From: Heloderma charlesbogerti
Taxonomy: Eukaryota > Chordata > Lepidosauria > Squamata > Helodermatidae
Length of the DNA stretch: 64,000 nucleotides
NCBI GenBank assembly: GCA_026122225.1
Contig: JANEZZ010002061.1
Span: forward strand, 868,001-932,000
Reading direction: 5' to 3'
Shown: positions 53,746 through 64,000 of the stretch, one piece after another
How positions within the stretch are numbered: the first letter of the stretch is position 1
Layout: each line of letters begins with the position of its first letter
Program-made: the position numbers and the translations under genes
The notes under the pieces: model-generated
Databases searched by the model: none
What the model saw: the letters and a program-made list of their open reading frames with translations, nothing else
Told to the model about the DNA's origin: nothing

Positions 53746-54600
53746 GACTTAGACCTTCCAGCTCAGAATCCTTGAGGTCAGTGATTGACCTGGAAGAAGA
53801 AGGTTGTCAGTCCTTGCTGGCTGACCACAGCTGGTATGCAGTGGCTGTAATAAATCACTTGCCAATAAGCTGGGTAATAAACCTGCCCAAGGCCCGGAAA
53901 GGAGGGAGGACACCCAGAGCTGGGAAGTTTACCGATTCCACACAGACATGTCTGTGAGGCAGAGAGAAGTCCTTTCCAGAGTCAAACACCAGGGATTCAA
54001 GAGTATAGGTAAGGTCTTGGCTCAGGGTCTAAAGCGAAGCTGATGAGATCTGACATGTAGGTATGACACTGTTCTCCAGCAGTTTTGCGCCGGCCTGCTT
54101 CCTGCTTTTAAATACAGCGTTCTGGAGCAGCTGCTGGCAATTAGTCCTCTGGCTTCTGGGAACCTCTCCATCTTAAACGGACAGAGGCTCGCCTCCGTTT
54201 TTCTTTCACATGAAGCCGCCTTTGCTCTGCTGGGGTCAGTGGAACTTCGCCCTCTGAATTCAGTGGAGGGGCTGCAGCACGGCAGTGATGGTTGACAGGT
54301 GGTTAGGGGGCTTCTGTGCTAGTCCCTTCTCCCGGGTCTGGAACCTGCCATTCCCTTTCATCCTCGGAGGAGTCCAAGGGAGGCATGACAAAGGTACAGC
54401 TTTGTTGACCAGGCAAATGTAGACGGTCAGGCTCCTTGTCTCTCCATGAGACCTGGTCAAAGAGGCTTTGGTACTGCCTACCATTAGCAAGAGCCGTTGT
54501 ACACTCCTTTTGCTTCCTGTGCCAAAAGCGGGCTTTGAGGCCAGGCTATATCTGCCATCCATGATAATTCACTAGACTAGGGCTCATTCCAGTTCAAGCT
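53746..54600. other. Unresolved segment, possibly an LTR fragment
   Basis: GC-richer than its neighbours and without a convincing frame. Its composition resembles a retroelement LTR, but I could not find paired ends or a duplication. Confidence 0.25.
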
Positions 54601-55202
54601 GTGGTTTCACTGACATCTGTGTAGGACCACCTCAGAATCAATACATGGACGGCTCATGCTTCCAAACATCAAATGCTTGCTGCAACACTGAAAAATGTGT
54701 ACGGCGGAAGATTGGCAGTGGAGTAGTGGAGCCAGGGCTGGTGGGGATGCAGCGCCTGCACTTTTTATTAGCAGGGCCACTGATATCATCTGCCACCTCC
54801 CCAACTTCAGAATTCTCTGTTCCTTCTGATCTGCAATTCTCACAGTAGTTGTGGTGGGGGGGGGGGTGGAATAATGTTTCCCAGCAACAATATATTGTCT
54901 CCTGTTGTAATGGAAACTATTTTGAGGTGGCTTTGTCTTGAATGGACAATTAAGACCCATTAGCTTTACAAAACACCTGCTCCTGGTGGACATGGAAACT
55001 GCTAGAACTGGTTTGTTGATCTGGAGCAACACAGCTGCCTGAATCTTTGGGCTCTCCTTGGCGGCGTGGCTATGGGGACCGTCAGGCTGTGTGCCTTCAC
55101 TCCAAAATTGACCACGACGCCACTGAAGACTGCTGAAGGACCGAAGAGTCCTTGAGCAGGAGAATCCATATTAGAAGTTCCGGCCTTCATAAGAGCTTGA
55201 GC

Positions 55203-55420
55203 ATCCTAGTTACAAGACACACAGGGCCACACGTTTCATACTTGATGGATGTGTTGATTGCGATTGTCCAGATACGGACAGGAAGAACAAGCCTGCTGAT
55301 GTTATTGATGTATCTGTGCCTCCAGTTAATAATACCCAGGATTCAGGAGCAGAGGCTATGAGGAAGTACCGAGATCTTGTCATCAATATTAAGCAAGTGT
55401 ATCAGCTGGAGAGCCTATGA
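55203..55420 (+). pseudogene. Possible LINE reverse-transcriptase C-terminal remnant
   Basis: One frame reads THRATRFILDGCVDCDCPDT, then NKPADVIDVSVPPVNNTQDS, then AMRKYRDLVINIKQVYQLE and a stop. The D-V-S-V-P core followed by a KY-x-DL helix resembles the C-terminal region of several vertebrate LINE ORF2 proteins. Surrounding sequence is too decayed to name the clade. Confidence 0.35.
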
Positions 55421-55799
55421 GTCAGCTCTGTCATAATTTTGATAAATGGGTTGATACTGAAAGCACAGAAAAGGGAGCATAGACCATATGAATCTCCCCA
55501 AAAGACAAATCAGTCATGTCCCTGAAGCTGTCACTTCAACACAGTCGGAATTATCCAGAAGACCTTGAATGTCACAGATGCTGGGGGCTCTGTAAGCTTG
55601 GCAAGACCCACACCCCCTTATGGATGTACACAAATATACATTTTGCACCAAGGAGACTTAAATGTTACCATAAGAAGAGGAACATGCACATGAATATCTT
55701 CAAATGATATCTTCAAATATTTGACTTATTTCATAGAGCCTGCCAATTTGCAAATTCTAGTTTTTAAAGAATTTTAAAGGATGTTTGAGTATTTGTTTG

Positions 55800-55830
55800 T
55801 TTCTTTTTAGTTTAGTTTAGTTTAGTTTGC
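55800..55830 (+). repeat. (TTTAG)n short tandem repeat
   Basis: TTTAGTTTAGTTTAGTTTAG units form an imperfect run. Confidence 0.7.
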
Positions 55831-55962
55831 AAGGATCTAAACTATGAAACAAGGGAAGGACAAATGAGACTGCATGAGAAATAGACTTGGAGAAAGAAGG
55901 GCAAGACCCCACAAAGGGTATTGGGGCGCTTGCTTACTCTTCATACATCATCACCATTGTAC

Positions 55963-56180
55963 AGCAGGGCTGAATTCAATTTTGGGGAAGCTCTTGGGGG
56001 GGGGGCATTCCAGTGGTGGTCAGGACCAAAGGCATCAGGGTGGGGCAAAAATACCAGCATGTTTTTGCTCGAAGCTCTTACTGCCTGCAGCTAAGCCTTA
56101 GAGGAGGCATTTCAGCCTTTTAGAACGGGGGGAAAACCCATTCAGTGGCCAGGGATGGATCAACACTTCTTGCACATTTA
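55963..56180 (+). mobile_element. hAT-type repeat fragment, family of 62938-63291
   Basis: 'cagggctgaattcaatttt', 'aagctcttggggggg', 'gctcttactgcctgcag' and 'aggcatttcagccttttaga' follow the order of the family. The right end is lost or overlaps the duplication at 56336. Confidence 0.55.
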
Positions 56181-56335
56181 TACCTCGTAGTACCCACAAT
56201 AGCATCTGTTGCAGCATGTTGGATAATATGGAATAGAAAGCAGGAAATAACACTAGAAAAGCAGTATATGGAATACATAATGTGCCCCAACGGTTATCAG
56301 TGCACTTCAATACTGATAAAAAGCACTAGTGTAAA

Positions 56336-56500
56336 TCTAGCCCAGGAAACCACCAAATGATCAGTGGTCAAGGAAAGGGGTGGGTGAAGCCAGTGGAAGG
56401 GCTGGCACCCCCAGGATGGATTTGGCCCATGGACATCATAAGCGAAAAGGACAAATTCCTGCCCAAAGAGCTTACAATTTAAGGTTTGACACTGGGAAAG
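56336..56500 (+). repeat. Direct repeat copy 1 (165 bp)
   Basis: Identical to 56698-56862 except for three substitutions counted by eye (about 98 percent). It contains the right-hand part of a CAGGGGTGT-family element ('gcacccccaggatggatttg') and ends in TTGACACTGGGAAAG. Confidence 0.92.
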
Positions 56501-56535
56501 TGTCAAACCTTAAATTGACACTTTCCCAGTGTCAA
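56486..56535. repeat. Perfect 21-bp inverted repeat with 8-base loop
   Basis: Arms 56486-56506 and 56515-56535 are exact reverse complements, separated by ACCTTAAA. The left arm begins as the last bases of direct-repeat copy 1. TGTCAAA / GTGTTAAATTG blocks follow to about 56575. Confidence 0.95.
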
Positions 56536-56572
56536 ATTTGTCAAAGTGTTAAATTGTCAAAGTGTTAAATTG

Positions 56573-56697
56573 ACACAGTCATGCCGGCCACATGACCACG
56601 GAAGCGTCTTTGGACAGCGCTGGCTCTTCGGCTTAGAAACAGGGATGAGCACCGCACCCTAGAGTCGGGCACAACTGGTTGGGGACACCTTTTTAGG
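56573..56697 (+). mobile_element. 3' part of a Sauria-type SINE
   Basis: CACAGTCATGCCGGCCACAT, 'cacggaagcgtctttggaca', 'ggctcttcggcttagaaaca', 'tagagtcgggcacaactgg' and a 'ggacacctttttag' end follow the order of the squamate SINE with a BovB-like tail. It lies between the two copies of the 165-bp direct repeat. The tRNA-like head is missing. Confidence 0.7.
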
Positions 56698-56862
56698 TCT
56701 AGCCCAGGAAACCACCAAATGATCAATGGTCAAGGAAAGGGGTGGGTGAAGCCAGTGGAAGGGCTGGCACCCCCAGGATGGATTTGGCCCATGGACAGCA
56801 TAAACGAAAAGGACAAATTCCTGCCCAAAGAGCTTACAATTTAAGGTTTGACACTGGGAAAG
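56698..56862 (+). repeat. Direct repeat copy 2 (165 bp)
   Basis: See copy 1 at 56336-56500. This copy continues after GGGAAAG with GTAGCAGCAAGG, unrelated to what follows copy 1, so the duplication ends exactly there. Confidence 0.92.
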
Positions 56863-56937
56863 GTAGCAGCAAGGGTAACAAGAAATGCATGTGGACAAAT
56901 ATAATTCCACATATTGAGCTTGCTCTCAAAGGGCCAT

Positions 56938-57152
56938 AGCTCAGTGGTAAACACATTGTTTGCATGCAAGGTCCCAGGTTCAGTCCCTGGCACCTCTGGA
57001 TTATATTAGCGGTACCATTATTTTAAAGGATCCGTTAGCAGGTGATGGGACCGGCTTGACACTGTGGGCATGTGCTGCCAGTCACAAGAGACAACGCTGG
57101 GCTGGATGGACAAAGAGTCTGACCTGGTGTGAGGCAGCTTCCTGTGTTCCTA
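56938..57152 (+). mobile_element. tRNA-derived SINE, A and B boxes present
   Basis: Starts with a tRNA-like head: 'atagctcagtggtaaacac' as A box, TTTGCATGCAA around the anticodon position, and GGTTCAGTCCCTGG as B box. The body carries 'ctgggctggatggacaaaga' and ends 'gaggcagcttcctgtgttcc'. A Pol III-transcribed SINE; the truncated copy is at 48421. It is not a functional tRNA, as the 3' stem is absent. Confidence 0.8.
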
Positions 57153-57668
57153 GATGGCAGCTCTTAGCGAATTGTGGGTGCGCTAATCCAATGCACTTAC
57201 AGGCCACATGCCTGGTGGTGGAGAAGGGCAATCCTCATTCTGACCTATGCTAGTCCATAGAGACTAGTTGGATTGGCACTGGGCGGTGGCAGCTCTTTTT
57301 ATGCCTGAACAGTGGCAGTAGCTGAAAATAAAACCCTTGCAACAGGAGGTACCTCTTGTAATGAAATACCTCCTGTTTTGGATGCTGCTTTACTCTTACA
57401 GGTACCATCAGGAGGCGTTCTTAGATTTTATTGTGGTTTGGAATAAAGGGTTGGGCTTAGCTGCTGAAAGGGGCTTCCCCCTTCCCACCCCCACCCCCAA
57501 ATGTATTTACAAAAAGGGAACAGGGAAAGGTAATAATATACAAGGAAACAGAGTAATAGTTGGAAACAGTACTTAGAAGGCAAAACAACAAAGCTGACTA
57601 GACCTGTCTACAGTCGTCAATAGAACAGGACCTCAGAAACCAGCAGTCCCAAGCAGACAAGGAAAAGG

Positions 57669-57808
57669 GCTACCTTGCTGAAGCTAAGCAGGTCTGGGTC
57701 TGGTCAGTGCTTGGAGACCACCCGAGAATCACATGTAGCCACCTTGAATTCCATGAGGGAAGAAAGGTGGGATGCAAATGTAATAAATAAAATAATAAAT
57801 AAATAAAA
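57669..57808 (+). mobile_element. 5S rRNA-derived SINE with LINE-like tail
   Basis: 'gaagctaagcaggtctgggt' and 'ctggtcagtgcttggagacc' follow the internal promoter region of vertebrate 5S rRNA (GAAGCTAAGCAGGG...CTGGTTAGTACTTGG). The rest, 'ccaccttgaattccatgagg' and an (AAAT)n tail, is LINE-like. This matches the SINE3 plan of a 5S head on a LINE tail. The first part of the 5S head is truncated, so the copy is inactive. Confidence 0.8.
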
Positions 57809-57929
57809 CCAGATGAAGACGAAAGCAATGGGTAGCTGTAAACGCCCCCCCCCCCGGTTTTATACCCCAAAACCATTAGCAAAGCTAAAGTGATTCTCAT
57901 TAGCCAATCATAAGCGAACTGAAACAATC

Positions 57930-58487
57930 TTCTCAGGCTTCCTGGAGGGGGCAGAAAGTTCCCCCAAACACTTCAGCTGAACCCATTCAGCCCAATTAGT
58001 GAGCGTGCTGCTGTGGCCTTGAAGCCGGGGATGGGCTGAGATAACACGCACGGGAGCCTGACGCATATGTCCAGGCTCAGCCTCACGGAATGGAACTTTG
58101 CAGGCTGCTGAGACACAGGAAGAAAATGGATTTCCTGACTTGCACATATGCACGCACGCACACACATCCACACACACACACAGCCCAGCCATCCTGATGC
58201 AGATTGCTCTTTCCTCACTGGTAGCAGCAGCGGGGGGAGAGTGATCTATGTTAGGGTTTCTGGGACAAGGAGTGGAGAGCTTTCTTTCCATCCCCTCCCC
58301 CAGCGACCCTGATACAGACCGCTCTTTCCTTGGTGCTGCTACCAATGCGGAAAGAGTGACGTCAGGGTCACTGGGGGAGGGAATTCGATGGCAGAACAGG
58401 GGGAGTCAGGGCATCCATGGGGGGCACAATCAAGGCTTTGAGAGTCCACAGGCAGCCTATGAGCCACAGATTGTGCACCCCCCAATT
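57930..58487 (-). mobile_element. Non-autonomous hAT-type repeat with internal dimer
   Basis: The right end ('gcctatgagccacagattgt', 'gcaccccccaat') is the reverse of a common reptile repeat start. Two related blocks of about 57 bp, 58187-58243 and 58301-58360 ('ctgatgcagattgctctttc' and 'ctgatacagaccgctctttc'), form an internal tandem pair. CA repeats lie at 58150-58182. Confidence 0.45.
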
Positions 58488-58805
58488 TAAATGCATCAGA
58501 ATATTAAGACATTACACAGCAATATACATTCCATACATTGCATCTATTGATATATAGCAATCATGTTTTTACAGTGTATCTTTATCCAAAAGTACCTATA
58601 CTGTCTTGGCTTGAACTCAGTGCAGGACAGGCTATTGTGGAGTCAATGTATACAGCACATCTAGCAGGCAGAGTAGAGCCTTCAGCAATCCAAAAAGGTC
58701 CATAGTCACCCAAATCCTTGGGTCTGGTGGTCCAGCAGCGATCAGTGGCCAAGACAAGCAGAAGCAAGAGACCAGGGTAAAGTGGAGCTGGGCTCTCATC
58801 ACGTT

Positions 58806-58832
58806 TATAATAATAATAATAATAATAATGAT
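58806..58832 (+). repeat. (AAT)n microsatellite
   Basis: TAATAATAATAATAATAATAA run. Confidence 0.85.
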
Positions 58833-59529
58833 AATTCTTTTATACACTTGTCTGGTCAAAGGTGGGGGCCCTAATGAGTGATGAGACAACCATCTTCCAA
58901 TCAAAACTGGGGTGCATGTGTGGTGAGACTACCCATTCACCAATCAGAAGTCAGGCGTTTATCTATTCACCAACCATCTCATGTTTTATGCTCATGTGCC
59001 TTGGGAACATCTCTAGCATTATCACTAACGGGTTAATCTGAGACTTTTCTAAAACTTTATTGAAGGTATCATCTGGGCACATTCTCTTGATTGATGTGTT
59101 CCTCCCTGGTACATCTTCTTTGAACATCCTTGATCATTTACACCATCTACGCCTCCCAACCACTTTTTGTGCTCCTGTTATGGCTTCCCAAACCAGCAGG
59201 CCTTGAGTAAAGATATTCTCAGTATCCCTTATTAGTGCATGTGCACACAACACGAGCTCGTCCGCAAAGGCTTCTCTTCCTGATTGGTATCTGAGCATGT
59301 GTCAGCATTCCTTTCCTCTGCTTTTTATCAGCAGCTTTGCCACACAGCGGTCGCCATGACTTTACATTTGGTTTTGCAAAGAGCCATTTTGCAAAGAGCT
59401 TCTACCCCCAAAGCAAGTTCTCTGAAGTCTCAGTGAGTTAGAGGTATCGTAATGTCATAACATTAATTGGTATAAAATCACAGTTGAAGACCTTCTTGCC
59501 CATGTGTCAGAGCTCTGGAATACAATTTG

Positions 59530-59955
59530 GGTTAGGGATGTCAGAGAAATCCACAATGGAACCAAATAAGTTTGGATTTTTATGAATCTGACCTGTGCAT
59601 TCTGGAGCGGAGCGACTTTTCCCCAGTTGGGTGGAATCTGCAGACTTGCAAACCGTTTTTTCTAACCTTTGGGAATTATGCGCAAGTTTAGTAATAGAAA
59701 AATAAGCAAAATTAAAGAAAAACAGCTGAACATGCGCATTTTCCCCATAGGCTAAAGTGTGAAAATGCACATTTGGGGGGATTTGTGCATTTGGGGATGT
59801 GTGCATTTTCACAAGTGTGAATTTGCACAAATGTGAATTTACACAAATTCGGAAGCTAAAAAAAAAAAATCCAAGCAGGCAATGGAACAAAAGGTGTCTG
59901 ACAATCCATGAAATGCAGATGGAATGGATTTTACACAATCCTTACAGCCCTAATT
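59530..59955. mobile_element. MITE-like repeat with TTAGGGATGT ends
   Basis: GGTTAGGGATGTCAGAGAAA at the left and CCTTACAGCCCTAAT at the right are roughly inverted. The interior repeats TGTGCATTT / CACAAATGTGAATTT blocks (59755-59850) that also occur at about 770-1010. Confidence 0.5.
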
Positions 59956-60083
59956 CTGGGTCTTCTTAAATATGAGTCTGAGGTATTTTAGGGGATCTTC
60001 TTATAGGTCTCCACAAAATCCTCATTCAGACTATTCAACCACCCTTCAGTCTTCTGCTGGCATTTTTAACCCTTTCAGCACCA

Positions 60084-60142
60084 TATTAACAGACTAGATG
60101 GACCCTTGATTTGATCCAGCATAGCTGTTTTTATTTTCTTAT
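60084..60142 (+). mobile_element. CR1-type LINE extreme 3' end
   Basis: 'gactagatggacccttgatt', 'gatccagcatagct' and 'tttcttatgctc' equal the last 55-60 bases of the copies at 49262 and 51236. Confidence 0.6.
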
Positions 60143-61119
60143 GCTCAAGTTGCCAGATAAGTGCGAGTGGATTTAGATAAGATGTTCAGAAAAAACAACA
60201 CATCACTACAGGGCTGTGATGCACCAAATCGTCTTAAACCTGTTATGCAACCTTCTAATTAGGGAATTGCCTTTCTCTGCTTCTCTGGTATATCACATCA
60301 TCACCAGTTTGTATTTTCCTGTGGAAATGTGTCATCGAGTGGAACATACTGTACTACAAAAGACAGAGAGAAGGGGTAGTGCTACAGTTTCCTAGCATCT
60401 GACAAGCATCAGTGAACAGAGGTGACAGTTCATGACAGTGATTCAGGAGTGCCTTACCCAGGCTGAGCAGAAAAAGTGTTTTGCTCAAATTAGCTGCCAA
60501 ATCTGCCCCCTATAAAAGGAGAACAGTTGGACGATTGGCAAGGAAACTGGGCAGACTGCTGGAAATGAGGAAATGACCTGTAGTGGGAAGAAATGAGGAA
60601 ATGGGGAAATGACCTGCGGTGGGAAGAAATGTCAGATCTTACTGCTTTGATATTAAGTGAACAATAAAAAAGCTGATCCATAGGTTAATAGTGTTACACC
60701 ATTGGACCTCGATTATCCAAGTGGTGACAACTCCAGGGGTTAAGGCATTACCCAGGCTTTTCCTTTTCCTTGGAATGAAGCTACTGGAGGTGTATGGCAT
60801 TTTTGTAATATCTGGTTTATATACAGGGTGAGCATAGATGGGGGTTCACAGCTTTAACACTCCGATACTGCTCCTCCACTAGGTTTCTAGGTGGGCCTTG
60901 GCACCCTAAAGATGCTTCTAGAGTTCCATTTTGTTTTCCAGCCCTCCAGCCTGATCTTGTCTCAGTATGACCCTAGCTAAATCTACCCAATATTTAACAC
61001 AGACTGAATTAGCATTATCCATATTTACCCAAGAGATCTTCACTGGGGGTCCTTCTCTGGGTGTCACTCACCTCCTGTGGCTGGGTGAGTGAACAACCAT
61101 TGAGAGGGACGTTTTGGTT

Positions 61120-61697
61120 GGGGCACCTTGTTTATGGAACTCTGCCTCGGGAGGCTTGCCTGGCGCCTACTCTCTTGTCTTTCTGGTGCCAAAGACCTTT
61201 TCATTTTCTAAAATATCTACTGAATTGTTTTAGCTCAGGGATGTCAACCTTCCATCAGCACAAGAACCAAAGTCAATGTCAGAGAAACCCTTGGGGGCTG
61301 CATTCCAGTGGTGGGTGGGGGTGAAGGTAAAGGGGGAAAGAGCCACAGCCAAACGGGGTGGGGCCAGACTACCAGTTCGTTGTAGCTTAAAGCTCTTATT
61401 GCCAGTATGGAAGCCTTAGGAGAGGCATTTCAACCTCTTAGAATGGGGAAGAAATGACAGAAAAACCAGGAAGCCACCAAAGGATTAGCGGCTGGGGTAA
61501 AGGGAGTGGGATCAGAGAAAGGGGGTGTTGTTTTAAATTGTTTTATGTACATGCTATTGTTGCGTGTGCTATTTGTTCTATGTCATTACATGAACAGTTT
61601 TATATTTTATATCATGTATTTTAATGTTTTTTAAATTTTTGTGAACTGCCCAGAGATCTTCAGCTATGGGACGGAACAGAAATATCATAAATAAAAT
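61120..61697 (+). mobile_element. L2-like LINE 3' end split by a hAT-type repeat
   Basis: 61120-61240 is the C-terminal remnant ('gccaaagaccttttcatttt') and 61518-61697 the 3' UTR ('ttgtgaactgcccagagat', then 'ataaataaaatgag'). Between them, 61241-61517 starts CAGGGATGTCAACC and carries 'gctgcattccagtggtggg' of the CAGGGGTGT family, so it was inserted later. Confidence 0.65.
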
Positions 61698-62639
61698 GAG
61701 TGCTTAATTCTTCAAAGTCTGGGTCTGAATCCCTTTGTAGTCAACCAGGCTAAATCTACACTACTGCTTCATAATAGTAGTGAAGCGCACTGATAACTGT
61801 TGGGGCACATTATGCATTAAATATACCACTATTGTAGTGTTATGTCCTGCTTTTTATTCCACATTATCCAATATTCCGCAACAGATGTCATTGTGTGTCC
61901 TACGAGTTACGAATACGCAAGAGTTACCATGATGGGATCGTAATGATGTGACACAAGGTGTAGATCTGGCCCATGTTTGTGGTGCTGAGTTAGGGTTGCA
62001 ACCTCTTTTTTCTGTTAGGCTCCTCATCTTTAACAGCTATCTGGCAGGCGGGTGCAACGTGGTCCTCTCCACACTGGGAATACAGTACCTACTGAATTTG
62101 CCCGGTGCAGATGGGCAAGAATTTTGTTTGGTCTGTTGTTTTGCTGAGAACTTAATGAAATTTACAAATTCTTCCATCTCCCTGATCAGGTTGGTGCTTT
62201 TGAAATCTTACAATGGAGGATACAGGGGGGGAAATATCCTTGCAATAGTTGATCAGCATTTATTTTGAAAGAACAGCAAAGGATTGTGTATAACATAAAT
62301 TCCCTGAGGATGTTCTTTGGCTTTTAAATAGATGTTAACCTTTTATTTGAAAATCCTCGAGGATCTCATTAATGTCCCCGTGCCAGGTGGCCTTCTGTGA
62401 CAGAAGAGACGTTCCATGTAAACAACAGCTCCTTAAATGAGTTATTGATACAGCTGCTGTCCAATATTTTGCAACAAATGAGCTGGAACCCGCATCTTAG
62501 CATTTCCTGCCTCAGAGCAGAAGCAGCTAAAAGCTGTGTGCTTTGCAGGTGACGACAAAGGCCACTACACTGTTGTTGGTCTGGAGATGGTTTTGTGCTT
62601 CTTGTTTGCTTTAGCATAAACAAAGTGTTTTTGGGATGG
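61698..62639. other. No feature recognised
   Basis: Two open frames of just over 100 codons (61948-62268 +, 62369-62719 -) lack motifs, splice evidence or similarity I can recognise. Confidence 0.35.
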
Positions 62640-62886
62640 GATGTGATGGCGTGGCAGATCTGCATACAGGGGAGCCAGGAGATCCGGGTTCTAGTCCCCA
62701 CTTGGCCATGGAAGCTCACTGGGTGACTTTGGGCCAGTCACAGACTCTCAGCCCAACCTACCGCACAGGGTTGTTGATGTGAGGATACAACAGAGAGGAG
62801 GAGGATAATGTAAGCTGCCTTGGGTTCCTTGCAAGAGGAAAAAAGGCAGGATATAAATGCAATAATAAATAAATAAATAAATAAAT
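62640..62886 (+). mobile_element. tRNA-derived SINE with LINE-like tail
   Basis: The B box sits in ATCCGGGTTCTAGTCCCCAC. The body is 'tggaagctcactgggtgact', 'gggccagtcac' and 'cagcccaacctaccgcacag', followed by 'ggcaggatataaatgc' and an (AAAT)n tail. The A-box region is eroded. It is a different family from 56938. Confidence 0.75.
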
Positions 62887-62922
62887 GTATGTATGTATGT
62901 ATGTATGTATGTATGTATGTAT
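62862..62922 (+). repeat. Compound (AAAT)n-(ATGT)n microsatellite
   Basis: The (AAAT)n tail of the SINE passes straight into about nine ATGT units, a typical case of a microsatellite growing from a retroposon tail. Confidence 0.9.
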
Positions 62923-62937
62923 CCCTTGTCCACCAGA

Positions 62938-63291
62938 TATGTCGAACCTCTTTCAGTCCAAGGGCCAAATGCTGTTTCAGAAAAGCTCTCCAGGGCTGCC
63001 TCCCCATGGCAGGCAGTGCTAAACGGAAAAGGGAGCAGATCAAAAATAGTGAGAACACTCACATATTTTAGCTGGGAGCTCTTACTGCCATTTCAACCTT
63101 TTAGAATGAGGAAATAACCTGTGCAAAAGCCATAAAGGATTGGCGGTTGGGGAAAGGAAGGGAGCTGAGGAGAAGGAGCATGGCCTTCTGGGGAACCCCA
63201 GAGGGCTGGATCAGGACCTCAGGTGGGCCAGGTCTGGCCAACAGGTGGGCTGGATTTGGCCCACGGGCCTAAGGTTTGACATCCCCGCTGT
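62938..63291 (+). mobile_element. hAT-type non-autonomous repeat, fullest copy
   Basis: ATGTCGAACCTCTTTCAGTC at the left and 'taaggtttgacatccccgct' at the right are inverted ends. The interior has 'ttccagggctgcctcccc'-type and 'gctggatttggcccacgggc' blocks shared with 47298, 55963, 56336 and 61241. The left terminus is fused to the (ATGT)n run. Confidence 0.65.
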
Positions 63292-64000
63292 ACACAATGG
63301 CCAAGTTTGCGCAATCGCTGGGGAAACAACGCAGAAAGGGTTGTCTCATGTGACCAGCGTTTACCTAATTACCTGCACTGCATCATCTGAACCCAACGTG
63401 CGCCGTGGCAGGGGCGGCTTCCAAGCTACCCCACAATCCCTACAACAAGCCATGGGTTATGGGGTGGGTTAGAAGCTACTGCGCCATGCCGCATGCCAGG
63501 TTTGGACGACATGACAATGCAGCATGGGTAATTAGATAAATGCTGATTGCACGAGTAGCACATGCGGGGGCAAGGGAAACAACCCATACTACATAGTTTC
63601 CCCTGATGATCATGTGAACGTGGCCATTCTTGCCCTGTGAGCAACACTGATCTTGGTTTAAGATCCTGGTAAGTAAACAGTCCTCCATTTGGGGGATGCA
63701 TGTTTTTTTGGGGGAGGGGGAACCTACTGGATATCCATTGCAGCTCTGTTGGGCTGGCAGCTGCAATCCCCCCCCCGCAGGGTCATGTTCCAAGGGGTGG
63801 GGGGAATGGCAGTTACAAATGAAATGAAATGAAATTTTGGCCTGCGCTGGCAGAGACTTTGAGGGGGGAAAGATGGCATCCGCGTGCCCAATGGAACTAG
63901 GAGGGAGTTAGGGTAAGTTTCAGTTACCCTGAAATTCATTGTTGCCTCAATTGCAAAATAAGGAAGGTGGTTGCACCACCTATTTCACCCCTCAACCACC
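63292..64000. other. Window end, unresolved repeat-like DNA
   Basis: Blocks such as 'acctaattacctgcactg' and 'gggtaattagataaatgctg' are mutually complementary in part, suggesting another palindromic element at about 63300-63640. G-rich runs lie near 63710 and 63800. No gene is supported. Confidence 0.35.

Larger units (their letters stand above)
50716..64000 (+). other. Probable STPG4 intron or downstream DNA, repeat-rich
   Basis: No further STPG-type exon (a PGPG-x-Y peptide with splice sites) was found by reading to 64 kb. Almost every block is repeat-derived, and individual elements are listed. Mammalian STPG4 has very long later introns, so the missing exons may lie further on. Confidence 0.5.

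Noticed and set aside
53286..53747. 153-codon frame resembling a basic protein
   Set aside because: It is produced by a purine-rich repeat interior and overlaps a hAT-type repeat.
56938..57010. tRNA gene suggested by A and B boxes
   Set aside because: The 3' acceptor stem is missing and the sequence continues into a SINE body seen also at 48421.

Overview
The window looks like nuclear DNA from a squamate reptile, probably a lizard. The evidence is the repeat content: a BovB-type 3' tail at base 1, L2- and CR1-type LINE 3' ends on both strands, tRNA-derived and 5S-derived SINEs, a Tc1 element, and many small hAT- and Harbinger-type MITEs. It also holds intron-split vertebrate genes. Nothing bacterial, plasmid, phage or CRISPR-like was seen.

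Two host genes are supported, both on the + strand. The first is a calmodulin gene with six coding exons between 11836 and 34670. It has a CpG-island promoter at about 10.7-12.8 kb and a 3' UTR ending just past a poly(A) signal at 35250. All exon joins follow GT/AG rules and the reading frame gives 149 residues with four intact EF-hands. The second begins downstream. Four exons (43559-43624, 46642-46902, 49135-49199, 50667-50715) join in frame and resemble STPG4, a sperm-tail PG-rich repeat protein. CALM2 and STPG4 are neighbours in the same orientation in mammals (recalled knowledge), so this neighbour identifies the calmodulin gene as CALM2 rather than CALM1 or CALM3. The STPG4 start codon is only tentatively placed, and its last exons are not found in the window.

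Layout: 1-10.6 kb is upstream intergenic DNA with LINE and MITE fragments. 10.7-12.8 kb is the CpG island and CALM2 exon 1. 12.8-30.2 kb is introns 1 and 2, with MITEs, CR1-type remnants and a 1.6-kb antisense L2-like LINE ending about 180 bp before exon 3. 30.2-35.3 kb holds exons 3-6. 35.3-43.5 kb is intergenic or early STPG4 intron, with a nearly complete Tc1 transposon and a CR1 remnant. 43.5-50.7 kb is the STPG4 exon region with a probable solo LTR and several MITEs. 50.7-64 kb is repeat-rich, probably STPG4 intron.

No new biological system was found. The points most worth a second look are the reconstructed STPG4 exons (one carrying a WW-containing peptide), inverted CR1-type copies flanking a 49-nt STPG4 exon, a Tc1 element whose long inverted repeats run into its own coding region, a 165-bp direct duplication ending in a perfect 21-bp hairpin arm, and a 5S rRNA-derived SINE.
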